From Oryzobacter faecalis (GTDB taxonomy: Bacteria > Actinomycetota > Actinomycetes > Actinomycetales > Dermatophilaceae), in contig NZ_JBKOFW010000010.1 of assembly GCF_046764005.1 (NCBI RefSeq), positions 44,522 through 108,521 of the forward strand: 64,000 nt of DNA, in the 5' to 3' direction. The notes under the pieces are model-generated. The model did not search any database and was not told the origin of the DNA. It saw nothing but the letters and a program-made list of their open reading frames with translations. Of the stretch, positions 1-8,980 are shown in pieces. The position numbers were made by a program, and so were the translations under genes. Position 1 is the first letter of the stretch; each line of letters starts with the position of its first letter.

Positions 1-1368
1 GCTGAGCCCGACGAGGGCGACGTCCAGCCCCGACGAGCCGAGGGCGCGCAGGACGCGGGCCGCACCGCCCGCGCCACCACGGGCCCCGCCGCGCGCCCGG
101 CCGACCCGCAGGGTCGTGGACACCACGACGGTGCCCGCGAGGACCGCCATGAGGGCGACGGAGAGCCACGGAAGCCCGGCGGTGCCACCGGTGGCGCCGA
201 GCCGGTCGGGCGGGAGCCCGGCGCCACGCGCCACCGCCCGCGCGAGGAGCGGTGCCCCGAGGAGCGACCCCACGGCGCCGACGGCCACGACGGCGACCGC
301 GTCGGCGGCGGAGAGGGCGGCGAGCCGGCCCGTCGAGGCACCGCGGGTCCGCAGCAGCCGGGTCTCGGGGTCGCGCAGCGCCGCGAGGAGCGCGGCCGCC
401 ACGACGAGGCTCGACGCGCCGAGGACCACGAGGAGGACGGTCGGCGCGAGGAGGGCCGACCGGACCCGGGTGCCCGACACCTCCGCCCGGTCCAGCACGG
501 CGGGCAGGCTCGAGGTGAGACGCCCGTCGCGCAACGGTCGCTGCTCGCCCTCGGGCGCGACCGTCCCGGCTCCACTGACGCGCTCGAGCCGGTCGATGAC
601 GGCGTCCACCCGCTCCCGGAGCCCGGGGAGGCGCGCGCCCGTCATCCCGTCGAGGTCGGGGGTCCAGCGCCAGGTGACCGAGGAGGCGCCGACGAGGGCG
701 GTGTCGAAGGCGCCCTCGGCGAGGACGACCGGCCCGTAGGTCGTGAAGTCGGTGCGCGTCACGCCGCGGAGCCCGAGCGGCTCGTCGGCCCAGCGCCCCT
801 CCTCGACCCCGGTCGGCACGAACACCCCGACGACGGCGACCTCGAGGGGCGCGGTGTCACGGTCGATGAGGTCGGTGAGTGCGAGCCGGTCACCGGCCGA
901 GACCCCGAGGGCGGCCGCTGCCCGCTCCGGGAGGACCGCCTCGACGGGCTGTCCGCCCGGTCGGGTGCCGGCGGCCGGCGCCGCCGGCCACGCGCCCGAG
1001 ACCAGCCGGGCCCGCTCCCCGATCCGGTCGACCTCGGCGAGGAGGACCCGGTCGTTCTCCGCGCCCCCGCGCAGGCCCCGCGTGGTCGCGGTGGCCGTGC
1101 GGGTGAGGGTGGCGCTCCCTCCGTCGTCGACGGCCTCGCGGACCCGCCGGTCGGCGTCGGCGAGCTCGCCCGGGCGGAGCAGGGCGGTGAGGACGGCCCC
1201 CCGCTCGCGCGCCGGCACGTCGAGCTCGGCGCGGACGGCGGCGTCGGAGATCCCGACCGAGAGCAGCTGGAGCGTCGCGACGACGAGCATCGAGGTGAGC
1301 ACGGAGGTCGCCACGGCGACGAGGGCGGTGCGGTGTGCTCCGACCCGATGCAGGAGCAGGGCCCTCAC
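1..1368 (-). CDS. FtsX-like ABC transporter permease (C-terminus outside window)
   Basis: The minus frame is open from a GTG at 1368 to the window edge, giving 456 codons without a stop. The translation starts MRALLLHRVGAHRTALVAVA, followed by a hydrophobic helix and a long extracytoplasmic region. Further membrane segments appear around residues 330-350 (a VLLVVLGASSLVVAAALLAA-type stretch) and 365-430. This helix, large periplasmic-type loop, helices pattern is that of the MacB/FtsX permease family. A purine-rich GGGAGGGCGGG lies just before the GTG and supports the start. The substrate is unknown and no ATPase partner is inside the window; it would be expected beyond the left edge. Confidence 0.75.
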   Translation of the reverse strand, partial: MRALLLHRVGAHRTALVAVATSVLTSMLVVATLQLLSVGISDAAVRAELDVPARERGAVLTALLRPGELADADRRVREAVDDGGSATLTRTATATTRGLRGGAENDRVLLAEVDRIGERARLVSGAWPAAPAAGTRPGGQPVEAVLPERAAAALGVSAGDRLALTDLIDRDTAPLEVAVVGVFVPTGVEEGRWADEPLGLRGVTRTDFTTYGPVVLAEGAFDTALVGASSVTWRWTPDLDGMTGARLPGLRERVDAVIDRLERVSGAGTVAPEGEQRPLRDGRLTSSLPAVLDRAEVSGTRVRSALLAPTVLLVVLGASSLVVAAALLAALRDPETRLLRTRGASTGRLAALSAADAVAVVAVGAVGSLLGAPLLARAVARGAGLPPDRLGATGGTAGLPWLSVALMAVLAGTVVVSTTLRVGRARGGARGGAGGAARVLRALGSSGLDVALVGLS

Positions 1369-1493
1369 GACACCCGCCCTCCCCGCTCGACCACCGGACC
1401 GAGCCACCCTAACCGCGCGCCCGCGCGGGCGGGGCGGCCCGGGGCCGGGTCGTCGCCGGATCGTGACCCGGCTCCCGGGCCCGGCCGGCGCCC

Positions 1494-3368
1494 TCAGCCG
1501 AGGACGACGACGGCAGCGCTGTCGGGCGGGAGGACGACGCCGCCGGGCGCCACGGAGGTCGCGTCGGGGTCCCACGCGAGGACGACGCCGCGAGCCCCCT
1601 CCACGGGTACCTCGCGGACCCCACGGCCCAGGTTCGCGACGACGGCGTAGGCCGCGGCCGACCGGGGGCGGTGCTCGAGGACGACCCATCCCTCGGTGTC
1701 GTCGGCGCGGACGTCGACCTCCGCGAAGCGGGTCGGCCCGTCGCCGAGGAGCACCCGGCGCAGGGCCGTGCAGGCGGAGTACCACCGCAGGACACGGGCG
1801 TGCGGTTCGCGGCCGACCTCCTCCCAGCGCAGCACCGAGCGGTGCCGGGTCTGCGGGTCCTGGGGGTCGGGCACCTCGTCGGCGGCCCAGCCGTGCGACC
1901 CGAACTCGGCCCGCCGGCCGGTGCGGACCGCGTCGGCCAGCCAGTCCTCCTCGAAGCTCGTGAAGAACTGCCACGGTGTCGTGGCGGCCCACTCCTCGCC
2001 CATGAAGATCATCGGCGTCGTGGGGGCGAGGAGGTAGAGGGCGGCGCCGGCGGCCTGTCGCGAAGGCCCGACCGTAGCCGAGATCCGCTCTCCCACAGCG
2101 CGGTTGCCCACCTGGTCGTGGGTCTGCAGGTACCCGAGGAGGCGGCGGGCGTCGAGCGCCTCACGGTCGACGGGGGCTCCCCAGGGCCGGGCCCGGAAGC
2201 TGCTGTGGGTGCCGTCGTGGAGGAAACCCCGCGTGAGGACCTTCGCGACGACGGCGAGCGGACCGACCTCGTCGCGGCCCTCCCCACCGGCGAAGTCGGC
2301 GTAGTAGCCCTGTCGCTCGCCGGTGAGCGCGACGTGGAGCGCGTGGTGCACGTCGTCGTCCCACTGCGCCGTCATCCCACGCCCGCCCTCCGCGGTGGGC
2401 GTCACCATCGCGACGTCGTTGAGGTCGCTCTCGGCGACGAGGTCGAGGGGGCGGCCCAGCTCGACGGCGAGGGCGGCGACGGCATCGGACAGCTCGGCGA
2501 GGTAGTGGCGCGGCGAGGAGTCCTTGAGCTCGTGGACGGCGTCGAGGCGAAGGGCGTCGACGTGGAAGTCGCGGAACCACCGCAGGACGCTGTCGACGAG
2601 GAAGGCGCGCACCTGCTCGGCACCGTCGTCGTCGAGGTTGACCGCCGCACCCCAGGGGGTGTGGTGGCCCTCGGTGAAGTACGGACCGAACCGGCTGAGG
2701 TAGTTGCCGCTCGCCCCGAGGTGGTTGTGCACGACGTCGAGGGCGACCCCGAGGCCGCGCCCGTGGCAGGCGTCGACGAACCGCTGCAGCGCCTCCGGGC
2801 CCCCGTAGCCGTCGTGGACGGCGTAGAGGTCGACGCCGTCGTACCCCCAGCCCCACCGGCCGGGGAAGGCCGCGAGCGGCATCAGCTCGACGACGTCGAC
2901 GCCGAGCGCGACGAGGTGGTCGAGGCGGGTCACCGCGGCGTCGAGGGTGCCCTCCTCGGTGAAGGTGCCGACGTGCAGCTCGTAGACGACGCCGCCGAGG
3001 ACGCCGGCGCCCTCGCGTGGCCCGCGCCAGCCGTCGTCGGTCCAGGCGAAGCTGCCGGGGTCGAAGGTGCGGCTCGGGCCGTGGACGCCGTGCGGCTGGT
3101 GGGCACTGCGGGGGTCGGGCAGAGCCGGCTCGGCCCCGTCGAGGACGAAGGCGTAGTCGAGGGTCGCGTCACCGACCTCCGCAGGCGGTTCCCACCGCCA
3201 CCAGCCCCCACCGACCGCCGTCATCGCCTCGCGCTGCGGAGCGTCCCCGTGGGACAAGATCGCCCAATTGGTCGAACCTGTCCCGGCGGGACGGTCTCCC
3301 GGGACCACGGACCACTCGATGTCGACGTGCTGCGGGATGGGGGCCCACACCTCGATGGCGCGGCTCAC
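1494..3368 (-). CDS. treZ: Malto-oligosyltrehalose trehalohydrolase
   Basis: A 624-residue GH13 enzyme that cleaves the maltooligosyl-trehalose made by TreY and releases free trehalose in the cytoplasm. Visible landmarks are an N-terminal beta-sandwich (residues about 1-100), then barrel motifs DVVHNHLG, DALRLDAVHEL with the nucleophile Asp, AESDLND with the acid Glu, and QTHDQVGNR. The length is normal for TreZ. The GTG start (3368-3366) overlaps the treY stop by the four bases GTGA, so translation is probably coupled. It is the last gene of glgX-treY-treZ. About 125 non-coding bases separate its end from the permease gene start; I see no gene there. Confidence 0.95.
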   Translation of the reverse strand: MSRAIEVWAPIPQHVDIEWSVVPGDRPAGTGSTNWAILSHGDAPQREAMTAVGGGWWRWEPPAEVGDATLDYAFVLDGAEPALPDPRSAHQPHGVHGPSRTFDPGSFAWTDDGWRGPREGAGVLGGVVYELHVGTFTEEGTLDAAVTRLDHLVALGVDVVELMPLAAFPGRWGWGYDGVDLYAVHDGYGGPEALQRFVDACHGRGLGVALDVVHNHLGASGNYLSRFGPYFTEGHHTPWGAAVNLDDDGAEQVRAFLVDSVLRWFRDFHVDALRLDAVHELKDSSPRHYLAELSDAVAALAVELGRPLDLVAESDLNDVAMVTPTAEGGRGMTAQWDDDVHHALHVALTGERQGYYADFAGGEGRDEVGPLAVVAKVLTRGFLHDGTHSSFRARPWGAPVDREALDARRLLGYLQTHDQVGNRAVGERISATVGPSRQAAGAALYLLAPTTPMIFMGEEWAATTPWQFFTSFEEDWLADAVRTGRRAEFGSHGWAADEVPDPQDPQTRHRSVLRWEEVGREPHARVLRWYSACTALRRVLLGDGPTRFAEVDVRADDTEGWVVLEHRPRSAAAYAVVANLGRGVREVPVEGARGVVLAWDPDATSVAPGGVVLPPDSAAVVVLG

Positions 3369-5830
3369 CCGGTCACCGCCACGAGGAGGGCGACGGGCCG
3401 GTCGGCGAGGAGGCCGGCGAGACCCACGGTCCCGTCGGAGTGGACGTCACGGTCGGAGAGCACGTCGCGCCACCTACCCGCGGGGACCTCGACCGATGCG
3501 TCGCCGAAGCCACCGGCCGCCGCGAGCAGGCCGGCGGCACGGGTCACGACGGTCACCGCTCGCGGGCCGTCGGCGTCGCCCCGGGCGAACGCCAGGGCGT
3601 GGTCGGAGGACGACGCCAGCCCGGCGTACGTGGTCGACTCCCCCACGAACGCCTCGCGGTGGTCGCGGCGCACCGCGAGGGAGCGGGCCGTGACGCGCAG
3701 CTTCTCGTCGTCGAGGTCGAAGGCGGGCTCGTCGGCGAGGGCGCGCTCGAGCCGCTCGCCGCGGTCGGTCCAGTCGACGGGCCGCCGGTTGTCGGGGTCG
3801 ACGAGCGAGAGGGCGACGAGCTCGCAGCCCTGGTAGACGTCGGGCACCCCCGGCATCGTCAGCTGCACGAGCTTCTGCCCGAGCACCGTGGCGCGCACCG
3901 AGGGCTCGTGGGCCACCATCCAGGCATCGAGGTGCTTCTGGATCGCGCTGTCGTGCAACAGGTTCCGCGCATAGGTGACGACGGCGTCCTCGTAGGCGGG
4001 GTCGCCGTCGACCCACGCCGTGTGCACCTTCGCCTCGCGGACCGCCTTGAGCAGGTACTCCTCGATGCGCGCACCGGTGACGGGCCAGGTGCCGACGAGG
4101 GTCTGCCACACGAGGTACTCGGTGGGGTCGTCGAGCGCTTCCGGGCGGTGGGGCGCGGCCACCTTGCGCGCGGCCTCGAGCCAGGCCGCCCAGCCCTCGC
4201 CGTCCTCGGCGAGCGACACGAGCCGCGCGCGGACGTCCTCGGACCGCTTGGTGTCGTGGGTGGTCAGCGTCGTCATCGAGGTCGGCCACGACGCGACCTG
4301 CTCGGTGCACCACGTGTGGAACTCGCCCGCGTCGATGGACGCGTGGTCGGGGTGCCCGCCGACCTCGTTGGCGCCGGCGAGCCGGAACCACCGGTAGTAG
4401 GCGGTGTCCTCGATGCCCTTGGCCATGACGGGCCCGCAGGTCTGCTGGAACCTCACCCGGAACTCGTCGGCCACGGCCCGGGCGTCCGGGTTCGCCCCGG
4501 GGACGTCGCGGTCGAGGACGAGCGCGACGACGAGCCCGAGGGCCTCGTGGTCGCTCGGGGCGAGGAGGCCGCGCGCCCGCTCGGCCGCTCCCTCGACGAC
4601 CGCCGCCTGCTCGGGGTCGACGCCGCGGCCCGGGACGAGGTAGGCGCGGTAGCGGTCCATCGAGACGAGCACGGCCTCGAGCGCGCGTCGCATCCCGGCG
4701 GCGTCGCCATCGGGCACGACCCGCCGCACGAGCCGCATGAGCCGGTCGACCTCGGCGGCCTGGACGTCGTCGACGACGAGGCGCTTGGCGTCACGGACCA
4801 CGTCGGGCAGCGACACCCGCTCGGGCGCCACCTCGGCCCAGAGCCCGTCGAGCACGGGCAGCCCGGCCGTCGGCGTCAGGACCTGCTGGACCCGCAGCAG
4901 CGCGTCGTAGCCCGTGGTCCCCGAGCAGCGCCACGTGTCGGGGAGGCGCTCCTCGCCCTCGAGGATCTTCTCGGCGACGACCCACGCGTCACCCGTGGCG
5001 TCGGCGAGCCGCTCGAGGTAGCCCCCCGGGTCGGCGAGCCCGTCGGGGTGGTCGATGCGGAAGCCGTCGACCGCGCCGTGCCCGTGGAGGGCGAGGAGGA
5101 GGGCGTGGGTCGCCATGAAGACGACGGGGTCCTCGACGCGGACCGCGACGAGGGAGGTGACGTCGAAGAACCGCCGGTAGTTGAGCGCGTCGCCGGCCTC
5201 GCGCCAGCTGGACAGCCGGTAGGCCTGTGCCTCGACGAGCTCGGCCAGCGGCAGCTCCTCGGTGCCGGGGGCCACCGGGAACTCGTGGTCGTAGTACCGG
5301 AGCACGTGGTCGGCACCGGTGGGCCCGCCGTCGGTGGCCAGCACGAGCTCGCCGCCCTCCACGGCCTGCTCGAGGGTGCCGCCGAGGACCGGCATGAGGA
5401 TGCGGTCGTCCTCGGCCACCCAGTCGACGTCGAACCACCCGGCGTACGGGCTGCGGCGCCCGTCGCGCAGGAGCGACCAGAACGGGGCGTTGAGGTGCGC
5501 GGGCTCGGGGACGGTCATGTGGTTCGGGACGACGTCGACGACGATCCCGAGCCCGTGCTCGCGGCAGGTCGCGACGAGACGGTCGAAGGCCTCCTGCCCG
5601 CCGGCCTCCTCGCTGATCCGGGTGTGGTCGAGGACGTCGTACCCGTGGGCGGAGCCCGGCGCCGCCTGGAGGACCGGCGACAGGTACAGGTGCGACACAC
5701 CGAGGTCGGCGAGGTACGGCACCCGCTCGGCGGCGGCGTCGAAGCCGAACCCGGCGTGCACCTGGAGCCGGTACGTCGCGGTCGGGACGGGGCGGCCGGG
5801 CGCCGGCCGGTGCGGGGTCGCCATCCTCAC
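3365..5830 (-). CDS. treY: Malto-oligosyltrehalose synthase
   Basis: GH13 intramolecular transglycosylase, about 821 residues, that turns the reducing-end alpha-1,4 bond of a glucan chain into an alpha,alpha-1,1 bond. N-terminal TATYRLQVHAGFGFDAAAERVPYLADLG, in pieces such as TATYRLQ, is typical of TreY, as are DVVPNHM, DGFRIDHPDGL (nucleophile Asp) and VVAEKIL (acid Glu). Two starts compete: GTG at 5830, which overlaps the glgX stop as GTGA exactly like the treY/treZ junction, and ATG at 5824 two codons later. I prefer 5830 for the coupling but cannot exclude 5824. It is the middle gene of the trehalose operon. Confidence 0.94.
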   Translation of the reverse strand: MRMATPHRPAPGRPVPTATYRLQVHAGFGFDAAAERVPYLADLGVSHLYLSPVLQAAPGSAHGYDVLDHTRISEEAGGQEAFDRLVATCREHGLGIVVDVVPNHMTVPEPAHLNAPFWSLLRDGRRSPYAGWFDVDWVAEDDRILMPVLGGTLEQAVEGGELVLATDGGPTGADHVLRYYDHEFPVAPGTEELPLAELVEAQAYRLSSWREAGDALNYRRFFDVTSLVAVRVEDPVVFMATHALLLALHGHGAVDGFRIDHPDGLADPGGYLERLADATGDAWVVAEKILEGEERLPDTWRCSGTTGYDALLRVQQVLTPTAGLPVLDGLWAEVAPERVSLPDVVRDAKRLVVDDVQAAEVDRLMRLVRRVVPDGDAAGMRRALEAVLVSMDRYRAYLVPGRGVDPEQAAVVEGAAERARGLLAPSDHEALGLVVALVLDRDVPGANPDARAVADEFRVRFQQTCGPVMAKGIEDTAYYRWFRLAGANEVGGHPDHASIDAGEFHTWCTEQVASWPTSMTTLTTHDTKRSEDVRARLVSLAEDGEGWAAWLEAARKVAAPHRPEALDDPTEYLVWQTLVGTWPVTGARIEEYLLKAVREAKVHTAWVDGDPAYEDAVVTYARNLLHDSAIQKHLDAWMVAHEPSVRATVLGQKLVQLTMPGVPDVYQGCELVALSLVDPDNRRPVDWTDRGERLERALADEPAFDLDDEKLRVTARSLAVRRDHREAFVGESTTYAGLASSSDHALAFARGDADGPRAVTVVTRAAGLLAAAGGFGDASVEVPAGRWRDVLSDRDVHSDGTVGLAGLLADRPVALLVAVTG

Positions 5831-7998
5831 GCCCGGGCGGTCGTCGAGGCCCCCGCCGGTACGGTCGGCGCCTCCCGCAGGTCGCGCAGGACGACGACGG
5901 AACGAGCCCGGACCGGGAGCTCGGTCCCGGCGGGGTGCCAGTCGTCGGCCATCGGCTCCGTCGCGCCGGTGTCGATCTCGACCCTCCAGTGGTCGCCGAA
6001 CTCCTCTGCGGGCAGGGTGAACACGGCGTCCTCGTGGTGGGCGTTGAACAGGACGAGGAAGTCGTCGTCGACGACGCGGCGCCCACGGGAGTCCGGCGTC
6101 GGGATGGCGTCGCCGTTGAGGAAGACCATGACCTGCTGCGCGGTGCCGTCGGACCAGGCGTCCTCGCCCATGACGTCGCCCGAGGGCTGGAGCCACACGA
6201 TGTCACCGAGCTCGGACTGGCCGCCGTGGTCGGCGCTGCCCGCGAAGAACCGGCGACGCCGGAACACGGCGTGGTTGTGACGCAGGGTGGTCACGGCGGC
6301 GGTGAAGGCCAGGAGCTCGCGGGCGTCGTCGTCGAGGTCCCAGTCGACCCACGACAGCTCGTTGTCCTGGCAGTAGACGTTGTTGTTGCCCTGCTGGGTC
6401 CGGCCGAGCTCGTCGCCGTGCGCGATCATCGGCACGCCCTGGCTGAGGAGGAGGGTCGTGAGGAAGTTGCGCTGCTGGCGAAGTCGCAGCTCGTTGACCT
6501 CGGGGTCGTCGGTGGGCCCCTCGACGCCGCAGTTCCACGAGCGGTTGTGGCTCTCGCCGTCGCGGCCGTCCTCGCCGTTCGCCTCGTTGTGCTTCTCGTT
6601 GTAGGAGACGAGGTCGCGCAGCGTGAAGCCGTCGTGCGCGGTGACGAAGTTGATGCTCGCGATGGGCTTTCGGCCGCTGTGCTCGTAGAGGTCGCTGGAG
6701 CCGGTGATCCGCGACGCGAACTCGCCGAGGGTGCGCGGCTCACCCCGCCAGAAGTCGCGGACGGTGTCGCGGTACTTGCCGTTCCACTCCGTCCACAGGG
6801 GCGGGAAGTTGCCGACCTGGTAGCCGCCGTCGCCGACGTCCCACGGCTCGGCGATGAGCTTGACCTGGCTGATGACGGGGTCCTGCTGGATGAGGTCGAA
6901 GAAGGCGGAGAGCTTGTCGACCTCGTGGAACTGGCGGGCCAGGGTGGCCGCGAGGTCGAACCGGAAGCCGTCGACGTGCATCTCGGTGACCCAGTAGCGC
7001 AGCGAGTCCATGATGAGCTGGAGGACGTGGGGGTGCCGCATGAGCAGGCTGTTCCCCGTGCCCGTCGTGTCGTAGTAGTGCTCCTTGGCGTCGTCGACGA
7101 GCCGGTAGTACGCGGCGTTGTCGATGCCCTTGAAGCACAGCGTGGGCCCGAACTCGTTGCCCTCGGCCGTGTGGTTGTAGACGACGTCGAGGATGACCTC
7201 GATGTTCGCCTCGTGCAGCGCCTTGACCATCGCCTTGAACTCGGTGACCTGCTCACCACGCGTGCCGCGCGCGTAGCCGTTGTGTGGGGCGAGGAAGCCG
7301 ATGGTGTTGTAGCCCCAGTAGTTCGTCAGGCCCTTGTCCTGCAGGGAGGTGTCCTGGACGAACTGATGCACCGGCATCAGCTCGATCGCCGTGACGCCCA
7401 AGGTCGTCAGGTGCTCGATGATCGCCGGGTGGCCGATGGCCGCGTACGTGCCGCGGATCTCCTCGGGGACCTCCGGGTGCGTCATCGTCAGGCCCTTGAC
7501 GTGCGCCTCGTAGATGACCGTCTCGTGGTACTCGTGCCGCGGCGGGCGGTCGTGGCCCCAGTCGAAGTACGGGTTGATGACGACGCTGAGCATCGTCTTG
7601 CCCAGGCTGTCGTCCGTGTTGCGCTTCTTCGGGTTCTTGAAGTCGTAGGAGAACAGCGACTGGTCGTTGCTCACCTGACCCTCGATCGCCTTGGCGTACG
7701 GGTCGAGGAGCAGCTTGCTCGGGTCGCAGCGGTGGCCGTGCTCGGGCGCGTAGGGCCCGTGCACGCGGAAGCCGTACCGCTGCCCGGGCTGCACGCCCGG
7801 CAGGTAGGCGTGCCAGACGAAGCCGTCGACCTCGGGCAGGTCGATGCGCGTCTCGACGCCGTCGTCGTCGACGAGGCAGAGCTCCACCCGGTCGGCCACC
7901 TCGCTGAACAGGGCGAAGTTCACGCCGCTGCCGTCGTAGGTCGCGCCGAGGGGGTACGAGGTTCCGGGCCAGATCTCCACGGGGTCTTCTCCGTTCAT
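5827..7998 (-). CDS. glgX: Glycogen debranching enzyme (TreX/GlgX)
   Basis: GH13 isoamylase-type debranching enzyme of about 723 residues. It hydrolyses alpha-1,6 branches so that TreY and TreZ can convert linear glucan to trehalose. Seen directly: the N-terminal carbohydrate-binding module (EIWPGTSYPLGATYDG-like opening), DVVYNHTAEG, DGFRFDLA with the nucleophile Asp, IAEPWDVG with the acid Glu, and FVTAHDGFTL. The product ends in a C-terminal beta-sandwich. It is the first gene of the operon. ATG at 7998 is chosen because homologues begin shortly before the WPG motif; an in-frame GTG two codons upstream (8004) is the alternative. Confidence 0.94.
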   Translation of the reverse strand: MNGEDPVEIWPGTSYPLGATYDGSGVNFALFSEVADRVELCLVDDDGVETRIDLPEVDGFVWHAYLPGVQPGQRYGFRVHGPYAPEHGHRCDPSKLLLDPYAKAIEGQVSNDQSLFSYDFKNPKKRNTDDSLGKTMLSVVINPYFDWGHDRPPRHEYHETVIYEAHVKGLTMTHPEVPEEIRGTYAAIGHPAIIEHLTTLGVTAIELMPVHQFVQDTSLQDKGLTNYWGYNTIGFLAPHNGYARGTRGEQVTEFKAMVKALHEANIEVILDVVYNHTAEGNEFGPTLCFKGIDNAAYYRLVDDAKEHYYDTTGTGNSLLMRHPHVLQLIMDSLRYWVTEMHVDGFRFDLAATLARQFHEVDKLSAFFDLIQQDPVISQVKLIAEPWDVGDGGYQVGNFPPLWTEWNGKYRDTVRDFWRGEPRTLGEFASRITGSSDLYEHSGRKPIASINFVTAHDGFTLRDLVSYNEKHNEANGEDGRDGESHNRSWNCGVEGPTDDPEVNELRLRQQRNFLTTLLLSQGVPMIAHGDELGRTQQGNNNVYCQDNELSWVDWDLDDDARELLAFTAAVTTLRHNHAVFRRRRFFAGSADHGGQSELGDIVWLQPSGDVMGEDAWSDGTAQQVMVFLNGDAIPTPDSRGRRVVDDDFLVLFNAHHEDAVFTLPAEEFGDHWRVEIDTGATEPMADDWHPAGTELPVRARSVVVLRDLREAPTVPAGASTTARA

Positions 7999-8106
7999 GG
8001 TCACCGCTGTACCCGGCGGCGCTGCCGGAAAGCGGTCAAGGGACCGCGGCGATGGTTCCGCGCCAACCTACCGGGCGCGGGCGACGGGTCGTGACGCGGC
8101 GTCGAA

Positions 8107-8139
8107 GGACGGGCAGCGGACGGGCAACGGACGGGTCGG
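8107..8139 (+). repeat. Three tandem 11-bp direct repeats upstream of the SDR gene
   Basis: GGACGGGCAGC (8107-8117), GGACGGGCAAC (8118-8128) and GGACGGGTCGG (8129-8139) lie head to tail, about one helical turn each. They end three bases before a TAGGGT -10 box. The position covers the -35 region, as expected for an activator or a cooperatively bound regulator. The regulator is unknown. Confidence 0.55.
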
Positions 8140-8141
8140 GC

Positions 8142-8147
8142 TAGGGT
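8142..8147 (+). promoter_or_regulatory. Probable -10 box (TAGGGT) of the SDR gene
   Basis: TAGGGT fits the actinobacterial TANNNT -10 pattern. The implied transcript starts near 8154 and has a leader of about 47 nt ending in AGGAG six bases before the ATG at 8201. Confidence 0.5.
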
Positions 8148-8200
8148 CGGAGCGCGCCGGCGCCGCGTTCGGCGCCGCACCCGCCGTCCGAGGAGCCTGC

Positions 8201-8956
8201 ATGACCAGCCAGCGCGTCGCCATCGTCACCGGAGCCGCCCGCGGGATCGGCGCGGCCACGGCCGAGCGACTCGCACGCGACGGGTTCGCCGTCGGGGTCC
8301 TCGACCTCGACGAGGCCGCCTGCGCCGAGGTCGCCTCCCGCATCACCGGCGCCGGAGGACGCGCGCTCGGGGTCGGCGTCGACGTGACGAGCGCCGAGCA
8401 GGTCGAGGCCGGGGTCGCGCGCGTGGCGGCCGAGCTCGGAGCGCCGGTCGTCCTCGTCAACAACGCCGGGATCATCCGCGACAACCTGCTGTTCAAGATG
8501 ACCGAGGACGACTGGGACGCCGTCATGGGCGTCCACCTCAAGGGCGCCTTCCTCATGACGAAGGCCTGCCAGGCGTTCATGACCCAGGAGCGGTACGGGC
8601 GGGTCGTCAACCTCTCGTCGTCGTCGGCGCAGGGCAACCGGGGGCAGGCCAACTACTCCGCCGCGAAGGCGGGCCTGCAAGGCTTCACGAAGACCCTCGC
8701 CATCGAGCTCGGGAAGTTCGGCGTCACCGCGAACGCCGTCGCTCCCGGCTTCATCGAGACCGACATGACGCGGGCCACCGCCGAGCGCCTCAAGGTCTCC
8801 TTCGAGGACTTCCTGTCGCACACGGCGTCCCAGATCCCCGTCGGACGGGTGGGGCAGCCCGAGGACATCGCGGCGACCATCGCCTTCCTCGTGTCCGAGG
8901 AGGCCGGGTTCGTCTCCGGCCAGGTGATCTACGTCGCCGGTGGCCCGCTCGACTGA
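8201..8956 (+). CDS. SDR-family 3-oxoacyl-[acyl-carrier-protein] reductase-like (FabG-like)
   Basis: A 251-residue classical short-chain dehydrogenase/reductase. The NAD(P)-binding motif TGAARGIG is near residue 10, NNAGI near 88, the catalytic Ser in NLSSSSAQG near 138, and the YSAAK Tyr/Lys pair near 153-157. The C-terminal FVSGQVIYVAGG matches FabG-type reductases. The ATG at 8201 follows AGGAG at good spacing. Next to a convergent acyl-CoA dehydrogenase it may serve fatty-acid or polyketide-type oxidation/reduction rather than core synthesis, but the substrate cannot be told from sequence. Confidence 0.88.
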   Translation: MTSQRVAIVTGAARGIGAATAERLARDGFAVGVLDLDEAACAEVASRITGAGGRALGVGVDVTSAEQVEAGVARVAAELGAPVVLVNNAGIIRDNLLFKMTEDDWDAVMGVHLKGAFLMTKACQAFMTQERYGRVVNLSSSSAQGNRGQANYSAAKAGLQGFTKTLAIELGKFGVTANAVAPGFIETDMTRATAERLKVSFEDFLSHTASQIPVGRVGQPEDIAATIAFLVSEEAGFVSGQVIYVAGGPLD

Positions 8957-8980
8957 CGTCGGCGGTCCCCCGACCGACGC

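Noticed and set aside
1671..3836. Long open plus-strand frame (over 700 codons) across treZ
   Set aside because: It lies antisense to a well-conserved GH13 gene and encodes a low-complexity Val/Glu/Gly/Ala chain, a GC-skew artefact of high-GC DNA.
3017..6280. 1087-codon plus-strand frame across treY
   Set aside because: Antisense to treY with no domain; long stop-free shadow frames are expected where GC3 is very high.
5935..8094. 719-codon plus-strand frame across glgX
   Set aside because: Antisense shadow of a clear glgX gene, low-complexity translation.
8107..8139. Possible CRISPR array or microsatellite
   Set aside because: Only three short repeats with no spacers; treated as a promoter-proximal direct repeat.
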